Assembly (NCBI GenBank): GCA_031763025.1 | Contig: JASSKH010000019.1 | Span: 8,162,250-8,226,249, forward strand | From: Macrocystis pyrifera | Taxonomy: Eukaryota > Sar > Phaeophyceae > Laminariales > Laminariaceae | Reading direction: 5' to 3' | Length of the DNA: 64,000 nucleotides | Shown: one piece after another, positions 9,824-24,800 of the stretch | Layout: every line of letters begins with the position of its first letter | Position numbering within the stretch: position 1 is the stretch's first letter | Made by a program: the position numbers and the translations under genes | The notes under the pieces: generated by a model | Told to the model about the DNA's origin: nothing | What the model saw: only the letters and a program-made list of their open reading frames with translations | Databases searched by the model: none

Positions 9824-12520
9824 CAACAGCAGCAGCAGCAGCAGCAGCAGAGGCAACGGCAGCGGCAGCTGGAGGAGGAGGCCGATGAGTACGAGGAAGA
9901 GGAGGAGGACGACGAAGAATACCATGAGGAGGAGGGGGAGGGGGGGGGATGAGCCGGACAATGATCACGAAATGACCGAGGCTACCAGTATGAACGGCAC
10001 CATCGGCGAACACCCAATTAATAGACTCCACAACAGCAGCAGCAGCAGGGCCAAAAAGGTGAAAAAATACATTGACGATGACGGTGATGACCGATCGCCC
10101 TCCCCCAGAGCTTTGGGTGGTGGCCCCCGGCAGGGAGCACGCGGGGCGGGGGTGAAGCGAGAGGTGGATACGGAGGCGGGGGAGGAAGAGGCAGGGGGGG
10201 GGGGGGAGGGGGAGGGGAAGACGAGGAGGGGGGCGCACAGGGGGGAGGGGTCGGCCAGCCCTCACCCACCGTCCCAGCTGGAGGCCGGTGAGATTCAATA
10301 TTTTTATTTCTTATTTTTGAGTTTTGTGTTCATGTTATTGCTACCCAACTCAACTACCAGGTACATCAGGAAGTACACCCACACCACAGCTGTAGCAGTG
10401 TCCGCCCTGATTCCTTATCCTACCGCAGACTGCTGCAGAGAGATGACCATGACCACAGATGCTCCCAGTACCTGGGGGTAAAGTATATTATTCCCGACAG
10501 AAAGTACTTCAGGTGCTTCGTGTACTCGCACTATTTTCCCTCTGTCTGCTGCAGTACTCGCAGTATTTCGAGGTTCTGTGCTGCGGATACTGCCATGCTC
10601 GCAGCAAGCGTTCCGACGAGGTTCCGGCCGGACTGCTGTGCTGTGCTGTGCTGTGCTGTGTGCTTCCAAGTATTTCAGGGTTCTGTACTGCGAAGTACTA
10701 CTGTTATTTTACGGGGGGGGCGGGGGGTCCATAGTTAACAGGACCTATGGTGTACATAAAAACCCATATATTTGCCTATTTTTACTAACAAAATTTGGTC
10801 CCGTTAACTATGGACCCCCGTAGTAGTAGCAGTATTTCGTCCGGTGGTATAGCGAGTACTGCGAGTACTAGTAATACTAGTACTATTAATAGTGAATAGG
10901 AGTATGCAGTGTACATACTTCGGCCGTCTGTGCACCGCACCGTTTCGATAGTAGTTTCATCCCCACACATTTTATTGCAGAAACCATTCACGTATGGTCC
11001 CGCGAGTGGGAGTTGGAGCAGGTAACTGATAACTCTCGGGGGGGGGGCAACTGGAGTACTTACAACTTACAACAGCAGTACTGGCAGCGTTTTGGGAATA
11101 TATACTGCTGCGAGTACTCCCAGTGTTGACGGGTTCAGTACTGTTGGTACTGAGTACTCCCAGTATTTCGGACGTGTGTACTGCTCGTACTTGGGGTTCT
11201 GTACTGCTCCTACTCCCAGTATATTATTTGGACCTTCAATACTGCTCATATTCCCAGCACTCACGAGTACTGCAATACTCCCAGTACTCGGGGGACGAAA
11301 TGTACTATTAATATATACTCCGAGTATAGTGGGGGTATTAAGCATACGTACTGGGGGCATCTATGAGTATGAGATATACTGCTGTTAATAATTATGTGGT
11401 CACAGAGTGTGGGACGGATAAAAAAACTAAACAAATATACCTGCAAATGAAAGGGTAAAGCAACTGAAATGCTAACGTACCGGGTACGAGAGCACGACAA
11501 CGCAAGCCAGACCAGAAACCAAGAACAAAAAGACAGTAGTACGTACCTAATATACAAAACCAAAATAGTGCTGAGTGGTGAAATGAAACAGAATAAACGC
11601 AATGCAAAGAGATCAGAAGGGCTCGCATATAGGCTCACGAGGAACAGATATCTGCTGCTCGGACGAAGGAACGGCAAGGAGAGGACGTGCGACTTGCAAA
11701 TTGCGCCCCCGTTTTTTCGTTCACGAGCAGTTTCGAGATGAGATGCTTTTCCCTCATTTTCTCGTTCTGTATGGTACCACTTTGTACGGAAATATAAAGA
11801 TGGTTCGGTTACTAATATTTATATTCAACCGGTCCTTAGATTTTCGGCAGGTATCTACCCAGGTACGTCTGGCACCAAAATTATGTTGACCAGGTATTAT
11901 ATACATATATATATACCCGGTACAACAATTTACTATTAATATACTGCTGTAGACTGGTACAGAAATCAGACACACTCGGTCTTATATCATACTCGTACGG
12001 TACAGCAGTGTGGTACAGCAGCGAGTATATTCTGGTATACGCTGGTATACTGGTACCGGTATGATTTAAAGTACTCGTACTGCAAGTATGTACGTACAGC
12101 AGGAGTACACAGATGCTCCCAGCATAGATCGTACTCCAAGCACACTCGAGTATCGAGAGTATTTCACACTGAGAGCACTGACGGCCGGAATACTACGAGT
12201 ACTGGCAGTCTGGCAGCATGAGCAGTGTCCAAGATTCCTTGCCGAAAGACTACCAGTATTAAATATTGTACGTACTGTACAGTAATTTCGTTGCTCGTCA
12301 ACCCGGTTTCTCTTGTTTGGTGAACACTCACTCATGAGTCGGGTACCCCACTGCTGTGTCATGATGTCATGATGTCATCATACATACCGACCTCCGACGC
12401 CTATGCGTACCAACCCAGTGAACGGTGTGGCGCCTGGTGATGCAATCCCACGATAATACCCAGTGCCCCAAGCCCCCCCCCGCCCCCCCCGATACGACAA
12501 CGGCCATGCATGACAGAAGT

Positions 12521-12582
<62 letters not shown>

Positions 12583-15500
12583 TCCACCACCTTTCCCCCC
12601 CCCCCCCCTCACTCCCCCCCCCCCCCCCCCCCCCCTGCTCCGTCTCGAAAGGGATTCGTCGTCAATGGTCAAATGACTAAGGCAAGCAACAAATAAGTAC
12701 GCCCCCCCCCCCCCCCTGCTGGAAGTTGAAAGCTCGACGTGCTCCGTCCCGGCATTGTAGGGATGCGAGGGTTTATGGTCATACGACTACGGCCATGCAT
12801 GGTGACGAGTACTTCCCCCCTGTCACCCCCCCACCCTGGTCACATCTACAGCACCGCTGCTGCCGCCGTCGCTGCTGATAGTGTACCCACTACAGCAAAC
12901 AGTAGGGGGTATACTATTAACAACATATATACTGCTGTAGAGATGATCCGATGCCTTTTTAGGACTGCAGTGTCCGTTTGGGGTCTAAAAACTTGGAATT
13001 TAAGTGGCTTGTCGTCTCCTAAACGGGGGCTGCAGTCCTCGGTTTACCTAAGCTAAAAGGGTTGGGATTGATGTACTCTAATCGCCGTGTCGTGTCCCGC
13101 CAATACAAAAAAAGCTGTACGTAGTAGGTATTGTCCACTACAAATAAGCAGAGCAATCTGTACGAATTATATACCAGGTACCTGGTGACTGGTACCTGGT
13201 GACTGGTAGTACCGCTGCAGTTATCCCTCGTACACGCAACTCGTAATGGAACAAAATGAGCTGTCGACGGCTCCTGGGTGGCGCTATCCCGAGCTAACCT
13301 CTTGGTCGAAGCTTAAAGGGGTCGACTAAGGAGGGCCGGCAAGTCCATGACACGAAAAGACGGAAGGAGTGTGCGTGTTGAGCCTGTGTGGTGCTGCGGA
13401 TGGACTAGAACCGGTACACAACTACAAAACCGTATTGGGCGAAAGCTTTCTTTTTACCCAGATCTCCTATTTATCAATAGGAGGATTACAAAAATACTTA
13501 CATTAATACAGCTCGTAGTTTTTGTTGTACTCTAATTCAGAGTGTTTTGTCCCCAAAGCGTGGGTGCGGTGGTGAAAGGCTCAACCCTTGTTTGTGACTG
13601 CAGTGCCGTTTCGAGGGCACTGCAGAAGGGTTTACCTGCTAGTAGGCGTGTCACGGGGCGCGTTTTTCTTTTTTTGAACCGAGGTACCCGCCTGCTGTGT
13701 GATGATACCGACCTCCGACCGTCTACCGACCGTTCGTCGCATGGTTATGGCAGTCCTGCGAGAATGTCCGGTGCACCAAGAGTCCCTGCTTCGGGTTTCC
13801 CGGGCGCAAGGGACAGTTTTGCTTCAAGCACAAGGAGGAAGGGATGATAAACGTCCGACGCGCCAAGTGTCAAGTCAAGGAGTGCACCAAGGTTTGTGGG
13901 GAGGGATGATATTTGGAGGTTTGGGGGTCTCAGGTAGGATGAGGGGGTTATATGAAGCCCGTGCTCTCGTGAGGCCCCGAGTGATGTGGTAGCTTTGACC
14001 CGCTACCGAGGGCTGCAGCTCTGTTCCTTATATCTAGGACAAGGAGAGAGCCCTCCGCGCGATATCGTGGAAAGGAGAGAGGACGAGCAAAGTTTGGGCG
14101 GGCAAACAAGGTTCTCCTCGACTTCAAGGAGACTCGGGGTATTACGCCGAGTTCGGGTTATTTTCGGGTTAGCATTGGGGCTGTCTATTAGCAGCAAGAT
14201 ATCAAGGGTTAAATAAGGTTGTTGGGTCAGGGTGAAATTCTAGGGCTGGGGTCTTCCCGAGGCCCCCCGACCGGACTTGAACGTGTAGTGGGTGGCGACC
14301 CGCGCACAGCGGGAGGGCTGTGGTGAGCGCGTGTACATTTTTTTTTTGTGGTTGTATTTGTAGTTTGCCGACGCAACCGTTCCGCTTTTCCTTCTCTTCC
14401 TCCTCCTCCTCCTCCTCCTCCTCCTCCTCCACCACCACCACCACCACCACCACCACCTTTGTGTGCCATCGCTTTCTCGGCCTCTGTCTTGGTGTCCGTC
14501 TTTTCTTGATGTGTTTGCTGCCGTCTCTGTTTATTTGTATATAATGTCCCTGCCTCCTGCCCTCTGCTACGCTTCCCTCCGCTCCCCACCTCTGTCGCCC
14601 TCTCCCTCCCTCCCCCCCCCCCTTCTTTCAAAGCAGCCGCCGATTCCAGGCCTGATCCGAGGTCAAAAGGCTCGATTCTGCAAGGACCACCGCCTCCCGG
14701 GTCTGTTGGGGGAAACAGAGGCGATAGAGTGTCAGCACCCCTCAGGGTGTACCCGATTCGCCACGCACGCGCCCCCTCTCCCCCCTATCGCTCTTACTCC
14801 TACTGTTACTGCCGCTTCTGCTTCTAGTGGTACCTGTACTTCTGTAGTTAGTTCTACTCGTGCTCCTGCGGACGCGGTCGCCGCTGATGGTTCGCTTGTT
14901 GCCGCAGCGGAGGATGAGGAGGCGGGAGCGATGGCGGGGAAGGGGGGGGGGGGGGCGCTGGAGAAGAGGGTGATTTGGCTGATGGTGGTGGTGTTGGAGT
15001 TGGTGTTGGTAGTGTAGATGGCGGTGGGGATGCTACTAGTGATGGTGGAGTTGGCGTTCGTGCCGGTGCTGGTGCTATCGCGAGCCCCATCGACCCGGTC
15101 CCGAGCACTACTACCAATCCCGGCGCAACGGCTGCTCCTTCTTCTGTTGTTGGGGCGGCGGCAGAGCAGGCGCCGGCCGTTAGAGAGGTGGGACGAGGAG
15201 GAGAAGGAGGAGAGGGAAATCCTGCATCCCCGGAAGCGCCAACGCTAACGGTGTCGTCATCGCTGGAACCCCGGCCCCTAACGCTAGTAGCGCTAGCGTC
15301 GGCGCAAGCCCTAGCGCAAAGCCTAGCCCTAGCGGGGGCGATACTGCTGTTGCTGCTGCTGCTGCTGCTGCTGGCGGTGATGACGGTGGTGGTGGTGGTG
15401 GTGGTGTCGATGATGGTGTCGGTGATGACACCAGTGGCGCCGGAGCGGCGGGCGCGCGGAACCTAGACCAGGGGGGGCGGAGACAGCCGATTATGTGCGA

Positions 15501-15852
15501 GGAACACGCCAGCCCTGGGTGGGTGCGTCTTGTCTACGATGGCGACCTCGGCGGTGCTGACTTCACGGGAATGCAGGTCAGGCGGAGGGGGGCGTTTTCG
15601 AGAGGGGATGGGGTGGGTGGGGGGGGGGGGGGGGGGGGGGCGGTTAGAAAGAGAGAACGGGAGAGGGGGGGGGTAGTGGCGGGGGAGGCGCTGACATCGC
15701 CGGAATGCAGGTGGGGCGGAGGGGGTGTTTACGGGAGGGGATGGGGGATGAGGGGAGGGGGGAGTGAGAACGAGAGAAGGCTTTACCGGAACGCAGCTGA
15801 GGCGGAACGTATTTCGGGACGGGGGGTGGAGGGGGAGGGATGCGGTTAGAAA

Positions 15853-15889
<37 letters not shown>

Positions 15890-18800
15890 AGCGGTTAGAA
15901 ATCAGGGCGAGGGGGAGGGGGGGGTTGAAAGAGAGAGGACGGGGGCGGAGAGCGGTAACAAGGAGGGTTTGGGGGAGGGGAGGGGAGGTGTTTAGAAGGA
16001 GAGAAGGGACTGGGGACTGGGGGGGAGGCGGTTAGAAAGAGGGAAGAGGGGAGGGAAGTGAGTGATACGTGGTGATGAAGAGGGGAAGAGGGAGGGAGGG
16101 GGGGGGCTCTCCCTACTTCCGCCTCCCTACAGCCTCCGTTAACTATTCACTCCAAGTAGTTTGGGATGCGGTTCTTAAGGGGTTGGGTCGGATTCGCCGT
16201 TACGTCTGACGTGGTGCTTGCTTTGTCTCCATGTCTCGACCTCGGGCGCACGATGGCCCTGAGGTTTAAGGGCTGTTTGTGTTTCTCTTGCCTAAAGAGG
16301 CCGTATCCCCCCACCCCCCTTGCCCCCCTTGTCTCCCCCATTCCGTCCGCCCTCCCCCCCTACCACCCCCGGCCACCCCATCCCACCCCAACCCATGTTT
16401 AAGGAAATTTGGTCTTCGCTTACCTGAGGAGGCCGTACCCCCCCCCCCTGATGCCCCCCCTTCCCTCCCGCCACCCCCCAACCCAACCCACCCCATGCTG
16501 CCTCACCACCCCCAACCCCTCCCCCCCTATCGCCCAACACGCCAAGGCGCTTCGCGCAATACGTGTCTGGTCGGCGAAACCCGACGTGCACCATCCCGAT
16601 GTAGGCGTGGGAAGACCTATGGACTTATGACTACGGCCTGCATGGCATGAGCCCCCCCCCACCACCACCACCACCACCACCTCCATGGTCATACGACTAC
16701 GGCCATACATGACACCCCACCTCCCGCACCCCCGTACTCCCTTTCGTGCTCAATTCGAAAAATGAAAAACCTGTAGCGTCCGAAGCGTCGGCGGACGGTG
16801 TCGTCCCTCCTGCGGGGAACAGACCACGATCGAGATCGAGATCACGACGGTCTCGATCGGCCTCGACATCGCGACGGGCGGAGCTCGTTGTACTACTACG
16901 ACTCTGACGAGTACGAGGACACCTCCACCGGGTCTGGTAGCGCTGCGGGAAGCAGTAGGGGGGGTCGGGGAAGGGGAAGGGGAAGGGGGAGGGGGAGGGG
17001 GAGAGGGGCAGGGGTGGTGGTGGTGGTGGTGGTGGTCGGGGGTCATCCGTTTCGTCGGCGAGAGGGCTACGTGGCAGCAGCGGAGGCGGCGGCGATGGCG
17101 GTGGCGATGGCAGTGGAAGCAGCAGCAGCGGCATACAGGGGTTCAGAAGGGGTTCTACAGCGGTTGGAAGGGTCAAGAGCGTTAATGACCAGTAAGTGGA
17201 AGAGTTGTGGTCGTTTGGGGGAGGGGGGGGTGTACTCGACATCATGCATGGCCGACGGGGGGAGGGGGGGGCGTGTGCTCGTGTCATACATGGCCGTAGT
17301 CGTATGACCGTAGACCCTCGCATCGCTTCTTTGTCGGGACGGAGCATGCCGGGTTTTCACCGACCAGGTAGACTGTGCTTGGGGTGTTGTTGTTGTTGTT
17401 GCTGCTGCTTCTTTTTCGCTGCTGCTGCTACTGCTGTTGTTTTATTGTTGGTGTTGGTGTTGTTGTTGTTGTTGCTGCTGCTGCTGCTTTTTCGCTGCTG
17501 CTGCTGCTGCTGCTGCTGTTTATTGTTGGTGTTGGTGTTGTTTATTGTTGGTGTTGGTGTTGGTGTTGTTGTCGTTTGTTTGTGTTGTTGGTGTTGCTGT
17601 TGTTGTTGTTGGTGGTGGTGTTGGTTGCTGTGGCGGTGTCGCTGCCGTTGTTGTCGTGGTTGCTGCGACTGCTATTGTTGTCGCTGTCGTCGATCCTGTT
17701 GCTGCTGCTGCTGCTGCTGTCGTTGTTGTTGTTGTTAATGGTGTTGTCCAGGCGGCAGCGACCATGTTTCACGGGAGCTGTTCCTACCCTGGTGATTGGT
17801 TGATGAACCCTTCCTTCCCTGTGCGCGATGGCCGCGATCCACCTCCCCCCAGCCTCTCTCCGTGGCCACTTTATTCTGTCACAATTTCGTGTTTCGTCCT
17901 TTGAAGTTGATGCTAAATCGGCTGACTTTATCCCAGGGGTTTCCAGGGGTTTCGCGCGGCGCTTCTTGGCCGTCTGTCCGAGTACCCGCCCACGTGCCGT
18001 GCTCAGTCGCCTATTTTTTTCTATTTTTTTTTGTTTGCGTGTTTATGTGTGTGTGTTTTTTTTTCCCTCTCTCCCTTCCGTTTTTTTTTGTTTTTTTTTT
18101 TTTTGTTCAAGGTGCCCGCACACTGAAAGCAAACACTACTGCCGCGGGAAGTGTAAGCTGTGCTACATGAAGGTCAGCCAAATTGTTTCGTTTTTGTTGT
18201 TGGTTAGTTTCTTGTTGTTCTATTTGGTGCTCCTTTTCTTATTTGTCTTATTTTAACGGCCCGGCGATAATCTTTTGGTCTTAGAGCTGTATGAACTATT
18301 TTTTTTTTCGATTATTTTTTAGAGCAATCGCGAGAATCGACTTTCCGGCTGTACTGACTGTACTTTAAGCAGCACACCCGAGTCATAAAGGGCAGCAACT
18401 ACATGTGCGCCAGAGATATTCCGCATTTCCATGTTGTTTGTTCTCTCTCTAAACGAGCCAAACCGAACCGAACCCAACCGAAACGAGTCGAGTCGAACCG
18501 AACCGAATCGAACCGAACCGAACTGAACTGAATCGAACTGAATATTGACTGTAATCGTGTAGAACCGAAGTGATATTGAATCGAACCGAACCGAACAGAA
18601 CCGATCTGAACTTGAATACATTGTTAAGATACCAAGTATACCATAATCCATTCGATTCAGACCCAACCCAACCCATCCCATCCCAACCCAACCCAACCGA
18701 ACCGAAACGATTCGTACCGAATCGAATCGAATCGAATCGAACCGAACCAAATTGAAAAATTTAATCGAACCGAATCTCTACACCAGGAGTACAAACAGAA

Positions 18801-21800
18801 AAAACGTAATTTGATTGGAGGGGAGCAGGACTATATGCAGAAGGTTCGCAGGGTCTCAAAAACAAGAGGGGAAGAACGCGAGGGGGGAGGAGCAGGAGGA
18901 GCACCAGCAGGAGGGGGAGGAGGAGGGAAGGGGTCAGGGGGACACGGAAAGTCTTCCGGGAAGAAGACGGCGCACGCCGATGAAGGTATTACGAAACCTT
19001 TTTTCTAATTCGTTTTTCTGTTCGGTTTTTGCTTTTTCCCTTGTTGTACTTTCCCGCTCGAGTTGCTTGGGTTTCCAGGCACTCTCGAGCACGTTCTTGA
19101 GATGAGTTGTGGCGCACGTCAAACAGGCAGATCAGATAGATCATCTAGATCCTTGCCTGCGGTTATGAGACGCTGTTCAGGATCTGTAAAGTACAGATCC
19201 AGCCCAGCAAGCATGTCCTACCGACTGTGGTAGATCATGAAGGTTATACAGCTCCCCCGGCAACACGAGCTATTGTCATACAGATCGTATGTACAGATCA
19301 TGCATGTCTATTTTCTGAAACGTCGAGATGATGAAGTGGGAATCGATTATCTGCCCGTTTTGTGACTCTGTTGCGTCGGTTACGACCGTTGCCCTCAAGC
19401 ATCTACTAGCTGTAGCTGTAGCTGTAGACCATGCTGTCCGATGTGTCAAGTGTTGGTGTTGATACCAAGGTGTATACGAAGAAAAATCACCAAGAAAAAG
19501 AACGAAGCAATGAGATCGAAAATGTGCTCAAAGCTCATCTTTGCCAGCTTAGCTTGGGGCGATAATTCGATCGCGCGTTGTACGGGGTGTGTCGGTTTTT
19601 TCAGAGTTGCCCATAAATTATTTTATGAAATTTAAAAAAAAAAAAAGCAACAGCTGTAAGTGAGATCGAGGATTTCGTCGAATCGCGTGTACTACGGGTT
19701 TAGTGTGGCCTCGTGAAGGGTATATATACATTCCGTAGACGAGGGAGGCAAAATCTGAAGCTGCAGAATTCAAGGAGTGGTGGATGTGTCTACATTTGGG
19801 AACTATCATAGTACAAATTGTTTTCGAGGTTGCACTTAGCTTTCCACGAGTGGGGATTTGTTTTGGTGTGTAAATCCATACCAGATACCTGGTATTACTA
19901 TTAATTAACTGTTTCATAAATATATACATACCAGGTATATATTGGGATACCATCATCACTGTGAATGCTAACGGGCAGCGTTAGATAGTGAAGAACTTTG
20001 TCTATATTTGAGAGCGAAGAAAATTTAATGAGGCGTGCGAGGACCATATTCCACTCACGAGGCAGGTGGGGGCATGCGATTACTATTGATTGATTTTGTG
20101 TTCGCTTTTTCCGGCAGAAAGCGGACACGATTTTGATAAAACACGATACTATTACGGGCGACCACAGTAAATAATACTGGAGGACCTACGGTATACCCGA
20201 AAACCTCCATATTTACCGATTTTTACTCACGATATTTGGTCCTATATATGATATGGTCCTCCGTAATAATGTGAAATCGAGGATTTCGTCCACCCTCACA
20301 TTTCCAAGCCGTGTGTGTACAGCGGATATGACAGGTTTGTACATCGGTGCCCATAGTTGTGTATCGAGTGTGCGATGTTGGTGTCGATGTCGATGATGCC
20401 CTCGAATCGATTCCGGTGTCCTCTTGACATCTGTGTATATTTTATTTTAATATTGCGGGGGATCGTAGTAAATTGGACCAAATTTTGTTGGTAAAAATAG
20501 GGAAACGTATAGGTTTTTGTGTGTGTACCGTAGGTCCTAGTTACTATGGTTCTCCGTAATAGGGTATATGCACACCTTCTGACTACGACCACGGGTGTCG
20601 TAGATCGCCCCCCTAATCTCAATTGGCTGTACGCAGGGAAGGAGAATTGACGGGACGAGATTAATGGTATTCGATGAATTGTGTCGGCCTATTCATTCTG
20701 AGTGAAAAATGCCCTCCCTGCACATTGTCCGAAGACAAATAAAGCTATATAGTTGGGGATATCACTCTGGACGGGAATACGAACACCATTTGGGCTCTGA
20801 TATGAATGTCCAACGGAGCTTATATTCTGGGTTCAGAGTGGTACATAAACATCCTTCAGGAGGTCATACAAAACCCGTCGTAGTAGGCGCGATCTAAGTA
20901 TCACACACACACCTTGCAAAAATGAGTCTCGACGAAATCTGTGAGATCTCACTCAGCTGATTGTTTTTTTTGTGCTTTTTTTTTTGTCCTTCGAAGTATA
21001 TGGATAGTTATTTTTGTGAAAAATGCGGACCTTTTCGAACATTTCTCTTCGTGAGAGCACTTTTGATATGGATGTTTACCTCTATCTTTCATCGATATAC
21101 GTGCTGTTGAGTGCGACATGTCGATGTTGATGTAGACTCGATGTGGTTGTTTTGTTGTGGTCGGTGTCAATGACGCCGATGTTGGTATTGTTCATTAAGT
21201 AACTCGAGGCTGTTTACTGTGTGGTTCAGATATTTTTGAGTCTCAGATTTTGACCAGATCGCATTTTCAGCTGGGAAGTTCGCAGGTGGAAACAGTCTTC
21301 TTATCTTGTTACGATGCGAAAAAAATCGGAGTTATAGTGCGCGCAGAGATTTGAGCAAACGCCGAAACCAACTGTTGTTGTGGTCTGGCGCCGCGACTAG
21401 ACGTGCCGAGTGCGCTCGAGTCAACCTGTCTTGGTACTATGAATACAATGAAGGCATCTGAGCCCAAGATGCTGTCTGACTGACTGACTGCTGCTGCTGC
21501 TAACGCCGCGGTAGTCTACGATTACGTAATTATCCGCAGAGAGGCACGCGCGGAGTGCGCTTCCTTTTGATTCCTAGCCCGCGCCAGCCAACTGTAGTCT
21601 GACCTCAGAGAAACGCGCCGACCGCCGGCGGCGCATCGGACGCGAAAGCAACGTAGCCGTGTCACCGTCTAACTCATCGATCGTTCTCTACTGCGACGTG
21701 ATTGCGTGGAGAAGATCTTGGATTTTGGAGACCATGCCATTTTTCGATTTTGAAAAATCTGATTTTGGGACAGATTCTGACGACCTCGGCCTTCGGAATT

Positions 21801-24800
21801 TCTAGAATCGAAAAAAAATCGATCCGATTTTGCACTTTCGGACTGCATAAGCAGATGCTTTCATTTTTTTGACCGAAAAATACAAATCTGAAGGTTGAAA
21901 TCAAACCGCATAGGAAACAGCCTGAAGCCTTTCATATTTTGGATGTCGATTTCGATGCTGGACGTCGATCTCGATCCCTTCATTTCGATTTTTTTTGTGT
22001 TTGTATCAATTTTGAGTTCGATGCCAATCAATGCCTATGTCCGCCATTGCCGTGAGCACCTAGCGTGGGTAAAGCTGTTTTTCGACGCGAGTCGACGAGG
22101 GAGGAAAGCGCCGATGACCTCTTCTCGCGATGAAATGCAAGGCGCGTATCGCGGTGGGGAGGGGTGAGAAGAGTCTGCTATCAGATACTGACCCCCGCAT
22201 CAAGAACACGTTGGGATTAGGAGGGGGGGAGGGAGAAGGGCGATGGGATGAAAAACGAAGGAGAAAAATATTGGGGTTGATGTCAATGTCTCGGTGTTGA
22301 CGTTGTTGTCGATGTCGATTTTGATGCCGTCATCGATATCGGTGTGGATGCTTGTGCTGTCGGCCGTTTCGATGTCGATAATGACGTCGATGTACAGTAG
22401 GTGGTGTTTTCTCTTCGGGCGCTTGTTTCGCGGCCCGCTCATTGCTATTGCCGTTGTTATTTTTATTATTTGCTTGTCGCTTGTTTTTGGCGCAGGAGAA
22501 AACGTCCCCGTGGCATCCGCCGGGGAAACAGGGGCAGGTGCCCAGGGCACGGCATCCGGAGCATCTGCTGACGCGGCTCCTTCCGGCTTCAGGTGTGGCA
22601 ACTGGCAAGACATGTTTTCATGTCGACGTTCTCTAAACATAAGGGTACTGACCAAACATACTACTGCTGTTCGTACTACTGCTGTACAACCACCACTAGA
22701 CTACTGGTATGTAAAAATCACTCAACCGCGGATATCATCACGTGTTATATTGTATCACTGAGTAGCACGGCACGAGCTATTGCTCTGTTTACTATTACGG
22801 GGGACCATACTGCAGTTAATAGGACCAAATGTTGTTAGCAAAAGTAGGAAAATATATACTTTTTTGTGTGTACCGTAGGTCCTATTAACTATGGCCTCCC
22901 GTAATATCACAGGGGACCGTGGTAAATGGGACCAAATATCGTCAGTAAAAATAGGTAAATATATTTTCATGGTAGGTTTTTTGTGTCCGCCATAGGTCTT
23001 ATTTACTATGGTCCCCCGTAATATCAACAGCGTACCAGTTTTGTTGGCCAACGATGTAATATGTGGCAAATGTTGCTATTAATACGGTATACAAACTTCG
23101 GTATACAAACTTCGTTCCCAGTACAATACCTGGTGTATGGTATCTTAACGTGGAATAGTGAGTGGCGCGACCTCTTTTCTCGTTTAGTTTAAGGTATGAT
23201 CGGGCTTGAAAAAAAAAAAAAGAGGTTAAAAACATTCTGGTGTAAAAAAATAATGTTTCGGGCTTGAAGAGAGATCAAACAGTCTGGTTTTTGAGACGAG
23301 CTCGTGTTTTACGAGATGCTCAACTTGAACAGGCCTGACACACCCCCCCCACCCCTCTCTTCAACCGCGACTCCCACTGATATTTTGCTGGATAAATCAA
23401 GGAGGCGTCGCCGCTCTGGCCGTGACCCCGCATCCCCAAACGCCGGTGGAGGCGGTAGCTCCGGCCGGCCATGAGAAAGGGTGGCGACGGTCGGTGTCGA
23501 GCTGTGAGCACTCCGACGCTGCTCATTACGGGAAGGGATTCTGCCGGCCTTGTTACATGGTAAGGGTCTATGGTTGATGGTGGTCGTTGGTGGTGGTCGT
23601 AGTGCTATTTTGGTCGTTGATGGTGGTAGTGGCGGTGGTGGTGAGGCTGGATGGGAGAGTGGTGGCGGTGGTGGTGTCGGTGTTGTTGTTGTGGTTGGTG
23701 GTGGTGGTGGTGGTGTAGGTTGTGGTTGTGGTTGTGGTCGTGGTGGTGGTGGTGGTTTGCTGTGGTCGGCGTTGATGCTCCTGCTGGTGGTGGCGGTGAT
23801 GGTGGTGCTGGGTGTCAGTCGTGGTTGTGTTGATGGTAATGGTGGTGGTGCTGGTGTTGGTGTTCTCGTTGTTCGTGGTGGTGCTGGTGGTGGTGGTGGT
23901 TACGGTTGTGGTGTCGGGGGTGTTGATGTTGACGATGGCGTTATTTTGGGGGTGTTCTTGACGGTGGAGTTATAGTTGTGGTTGTCATTGGTGCCATTGC
24001 TGTTGGTGATGGTGGTGGTTCTATGGTTGATGGTGGTGGTGGTGGTGGTGATGGTGCCCCCCTGTCCCACAATGGGTAACAGTGGGCACCATCGACACGC
24101 TTCCTGCATGACGTCTATCGGTCGTTTACGTGTTGGCTCACACCGCGCCCCGTTGACCCCCGCGTTCCGTCGTGCTTGTTTGGTTTTGCTGTCATGTATC
24201 CCCGTGTTCGATCTCATGACCGTTTGCTCTTGTTGCAACCTTTGCGCCGAAACAAAGCCGTAACAAAACCAAACGAAACAACGTCACATGAAACAACAAA
24301 CAATGCAAAACGAAACGTATGAAGACCAAGCAAAACATGTCGTCAACGGCCTGAACCCCCCTCCCCCCCCCCCGTGCCCCCCCCCCCCCCAGCCTCCCCT
24401 CCGCTTCCCCTCCACACACACACACCCTCCGTTTCCCCTCCCCACTCCCCTCCCCTCCTCCTCCTGCCCCACCCCCCCTCCCACCTGTCTTACTTTCCGC
24501 GCCCGGTGTGAGTAGAGAGAGTACAACAAGGCTAAGAGGAGGGGAGAGTCTGTGGTTCGGCTTCCCCGCCCCTATCGCGCAGAGGCGGCGGAGGGGGGGG
24601 GGGGCGGGTACGGGGACCCCCGCATCCCCTAAAGCCGTTACCTCGAAGACGGCGGCGGCAGTGGAGGCGGTAGCGGTAGCCGGGGTGGGGGGGGGGGGCG
24701 GGACGGGGGGCGGAGGGGGGGGGGGGGGCAGCGGGGGGGACGCGGGGTTCGAACTTCGCCCCTAAGATTAGGGCATTGCCCGCCCCGCTGTGCGCCGATT

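Larger units (their letters stand above)
10490..12280. repeat. Degenerate AGTACT/CCCAGTATT-rich intron sequence
   Basis: Short motifs such as GAGTACTCCCAGTATTTCGG and CGAGTACTGC recur in diverged form, densest at 10490-10690, 11070-11370 and 12070-12280. They flank the 41-base exon 3. Confidence 0.6.
18986..22495. other. 3.5-kb intron with repeats
   Basis: Two MITE copies (20149-20270 and 20449-20562) and several degenerate GATGTC/TCGATG stretches (near 20350, 21110, 21940 and 22270). A short frame near 22040 reads CREHLAWVKLF, faintly like the end of an EsV-1-7 repeat, but it has no splice support. Confidence 0.45.

Noticed and set aside
9573..10298. Minus-strand Ala/Pro-rich frame of 241 codons
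   Set aside because: Shadow of the CAG array in exon 2 of the giant gene.
22040..22160. Extra EsV-1-7-like fragment (CREHLAWVKLFFD)
   Set aside because: The resemblance to CEEH..GWVRLVYD in exon 5 is short, the DNA is not alike, and no splice sites fit.
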